This document shows, piece after piece, positions 62,893-64,000 of a DNA stretch of 64,000 nt. The stretch covers positions 248,001 through 312,000 of the forward strand of contig JAXKVY010000002.1 of assembly GCA_036172455.1 (NCBI GenBank), given 5' to 3'. The position numbers were made by a program, and so were the translations under genes. Origin of the DNA: Candidatus Izemoplasma sp. GTDB lineage: Bacteria > Bacillota_I > Bacilli_A > Izemoplasmatales > Izemoplasmataceae. How positions within the stretch are numbered: position 1 is the first letter of the stretch; each line of letters starts with the position of its first letter. The notes under the pieces were generated by a model that made no database searches, had not been told where the DNA came from, and saw only the letters and a program-made list of their open reading frames with translations.

Positions 62893-62920
62893 ATAAAAAA
62901 ACGATGATTTCTCATCGTTT
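62893..62920 (-). terminator. Terminator after the tRNA cluster
   Basis: AAACGATGA/TCATCGTTT hairpin with a GAAA loop region, minus-strand T-run. Confidence 0.85.
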
Positions 62921-62932
62921 AAAAGCTTTAAA

Positions 62933-63009
62933 TGGTCGGGAAGACAGGATTTGAACCTGCGACCTCTTGGTCCCAAACCAAGCGCTCTACCAAGCTAAGC
63001 TACTTCCCG
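62933..63009 (-). tRNA. tRNA-Pro(TGG)
   Basis: 77 nt with encoded CCA. Anticodon stem CTTGG/CCAAG, loop TTTGGGA giving TGG. T-loop GGTTCAAATCC. Acceptor CGGGAAG/CTTCCCG. Last of three co-transcribed tRNAs. Confidence 0.96.
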
Positions 63010-63014
63010 TTATG

Positions 63015-63091
63015 TGGCGCGCCCAAGAGGAGTCGAACCCCTAACCTCTTGATCCGTAGTCAAACGCTCTATCCAGTTGAGCTATGGGCGC
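63015..63091 (-). tRNA. tRNA-Arg(ACG)
   Basis: 77 nt with encoded CCA. Anticodon loop CTACGGA giving ACG, whose A34 is normally edited to inosine by TadA. Acceptor GCGCCCA/TGGGCGC. T-loop GGTTCGACTCC. Middle of the tRNA cluster. Confidence 0.95.
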
Positions 63092-63097
63092 AATTAA

Positions 63098-63173
63098 TGG
63101 CGGTCCGGACGAGATTTGAACTCGCGATCTCCAGTGTGACAGACTGGCATGTTAACCACTACACTACCGGACC
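63098..63173 (-). tRNA. tRNA-Asp(GTC)
   Basis: 76 nt with encoded CCA. Anticodon stem CCAGT/ACTGG, loop CTGTCAC giving GTC. Acceptor GGTCCGG/CCGGACC with discriminator G, an Asp identity base. First gene of the tRNA cluster. Confidence 0.96.
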
Positions 63174-63189
63174 ATTAAACAGTAATGAA

Positions 63190-63218
63190 ATTATATCACA
63201 CCTGATGTTTGAATTCAA
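63190..63218 (-). promoter_or_regulatory. tRNA cluster promoter
   Basis: TTGAAT (63213-63218) and TATAAT (63190-63195), 17-bp spacing, ending 17 bp before tRNA-Asp. From here to 63318 I see no gene. Confidence 0.82.
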
Positions 63219-63317
63219 TCTTTTTCAGGGCCGATATATATATTACCAAATTATTAGGTGATACGCAAGTAATTTATGCTTATTTTTTAAAATAATTTGC
63301 TCCTTTAAAACAATAAA

Positions 63318-63356
63318 GAAAACACCCCTTAATAAAGGACTTATTAGGGATGTTTT
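63318..63356 (-). terminator. Terminator after the uracil permease gene
   Basis: Stem of ACATCCCTAATA with TATTAAGGGGTGT (G-T pair/bulge allowed), T-run on the minus strand. Confidence 0.75.
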
Positions 63357-63374
63357 CATCTATATATTGGATGT

Positions 63375-64000
63375 TTAAGCTAATTCGGTATGTGCATCAC
63401 TTTCTAAGAAACTTAATCCATAACTAACCGCGATTCCAACGATAGCAGCTAATGCCATGCCTTCAACAGCAACGATATCATTTAGTGCGATTGATATGAC
63501 TGGGAACCATGGTAAGAAGTTTGCGATGATTGGTGATAATCCAACAAATAATGTTACAACGACAACCGTAATGGCTTGCCAGTTCCAAATCACTTTTGAT
63601 CGTAATACTTTATAACCGTTATAAGAGATTAAACTGAATAAGATTATTGAAATACCGCCCATAACAGCTAATGGTATGCTATTTAGAAAATCTGCGATAA
63701 CACCAATAAACCCTAACAAGAATGCGAAGATAGCAGCTGTCCCAGTTACATAGACAGAACCAACTTTCGTCAAGGCAACAACGCCTGTATTTTCGCCATA
63801 GGTGGTATTAGCTGGTCCACCGATCAATCCTGATACGGCTGTTGCGACACCATCACCTAATAATGTATTGTCTAATCCTGGTTCTAATAAGAAGTCTTCT
63901 TCACATATTTGCCCAAGGACGGTATGATCACCAATATGTTCTGCTATTGTAACAAGGGCAAGTGGTGCAAAAATAATAGCACCTTGGAAATCAAATCCTA
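63375..64000 (-). CDS. Uracil/xanthine permease (NCS2 family), C-terminal part, cut by window edge
   Basis: The frame is open to base 64000; about 208 C-terminal residues are present. AEHIGDHTVLGQICEEDFLLEPGL, then LLGDGVATAVSGLIGGPANTTYGENTGVV is the UraA substrate-binding region, with the Glu residues that contact uracil. At least five membrane helices follow. Motif wording favours uracil (UraA/PyrP) over xanthine transport. The N-terminal half lies beyond the window. Confidence 0.92.
   Translation of the reverse strand, partial: GFDFQGAIIFAPLALVTIAEHIGDHTVLGQICEEDFLLEPGLDNTLLGDGVATAVSGLIGGPANTTYGENTGVVALTKVGSVYVTGTAAIFAFLLGFIGVIADFLNSIPLAVMGGISIILFSLISYNGYKVLRSKVIWNWQAITVVVVTLFVGLSPIIANFLPWFPVISIALNDIVAVEGMALAAIVGIAVSYGLSFLESDAHTELA

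Noticed and set aside
62932-63261. 109-codon ORF across the tRNA genes
   Set aside because: It reads through three clear tRNA genes in antisense and has the typical spurious tRNA-derived peptide.
1-64000. Mycoplasma-type genetic code (TGA as Trp)
   Set aside because: TGA ends real genes, for example at 36696-36698, and Trp residues in conserved motifs are TGG.
1-64000. Prophage, transposon, integron or CRISPR array
   Set aside because: No transposase, integrase, phage structural gene, flanking direct repeats or regularly spaced repeats were found.

Overview
The window is AT-rich DNA from a low-GC Gram-positive bacterium on the Firmicutes/Mollicutes border. Evidence: PolC as replicative polymerase, the DnaB/DnaI helicase-loading pair, T-box leaders on thrS and tyrS, a CcpA-type regulator with cre-like operators, ylbF-ylbG, khpA after rpsP, and Shine-Dalgarno sites of the AGGTGAT/GGAGG type. 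TGA is used as a stop (for example at 36696-36698), so the Mycoplasma code does not apply. Three tandem mreB paralogues with no mreC, mreD or wall-synthesis gene beside them suggest a lineage such as Haloplasma/Izemoplasma; this placement is inference. No IS element, prophage, CRISPR array or rRNA was seen.

Layout. 1-2903 (-): 5' part of polC, rpoZ, gmk. 3033-4697 (+): rqcH. 4716-7212 (-): T-box, MazG-like gene, thrS. 7219-15151 (-): polA, a cation efflux protein, a nitroreductase, mutM, coaE, an unknown gene, dnaB, dnaI. 15232-19459 (-): acpP, coaX, an M42 aminopeptidase, trmB, pepV. 19551-22001 (+): metal-exporting P-type ATPase and its ArsR regulator. 22038-26848 (-): the most striking locus, a c-di-GMP-I riboswitch with terminator, three mreB genes and a membrane protein with degenerate GGDEF and EAL domains. 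26987-29548 (-): ccpA and T-box-controlled tyrS. 29640-35011 (-): rplS, trmD, rimM, a NatAB-type ABC exporter, a dead acetyltransferase gene, khpA, rpsP, ylbG, ylbF. 35091-37848 (+): DsbD-like thioredoxin/CcdA fusion, an unknown gene, a cysteine desulfurase. 37845-40037 (-): pseudouridine synthase, UPF0223 protein, phosphofructokinase. 40132-43926 (+): def, a transaldolase-like gene, an ECF S component, a GH13 glucosidase. 43994-58752 (-): Ca2+ ATPase, HAD and nuclease/phosphatase-fold hydrolases, a MazG-like protein, an HNH-like protein, a frameshifted DUF4349 lipoprotein gene, kbl-tdh, a CitA/DcuS-type two-component system, an unassigned structured RNA, an XRE-TPR regulator, an amidohydrolase. 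58895-59488 (+): a second guanylate-kinase-like gene. 59537-64000 (-): pncB, pncA, sodA, a Nudix hydrolase, tRNA-Asp/Arg/Pro and a truncated uracil permease gene.

How it fits together. Most genes are housekeeping. CcpA appears to tie several units into a carbon-catabolite regulon: cre-like sites lie at ccpA itself, pfkA, tdh-kbl and the GH13 gene. The c-di-GMP/MreB operon would place actin-like filament genes under direct control of a second messenger, with a probable c-di-GMP-binding but catalytically dead membrane protein made from the same transcript. That link is inferred from sequence motifs and operon structure and has not been tested here.
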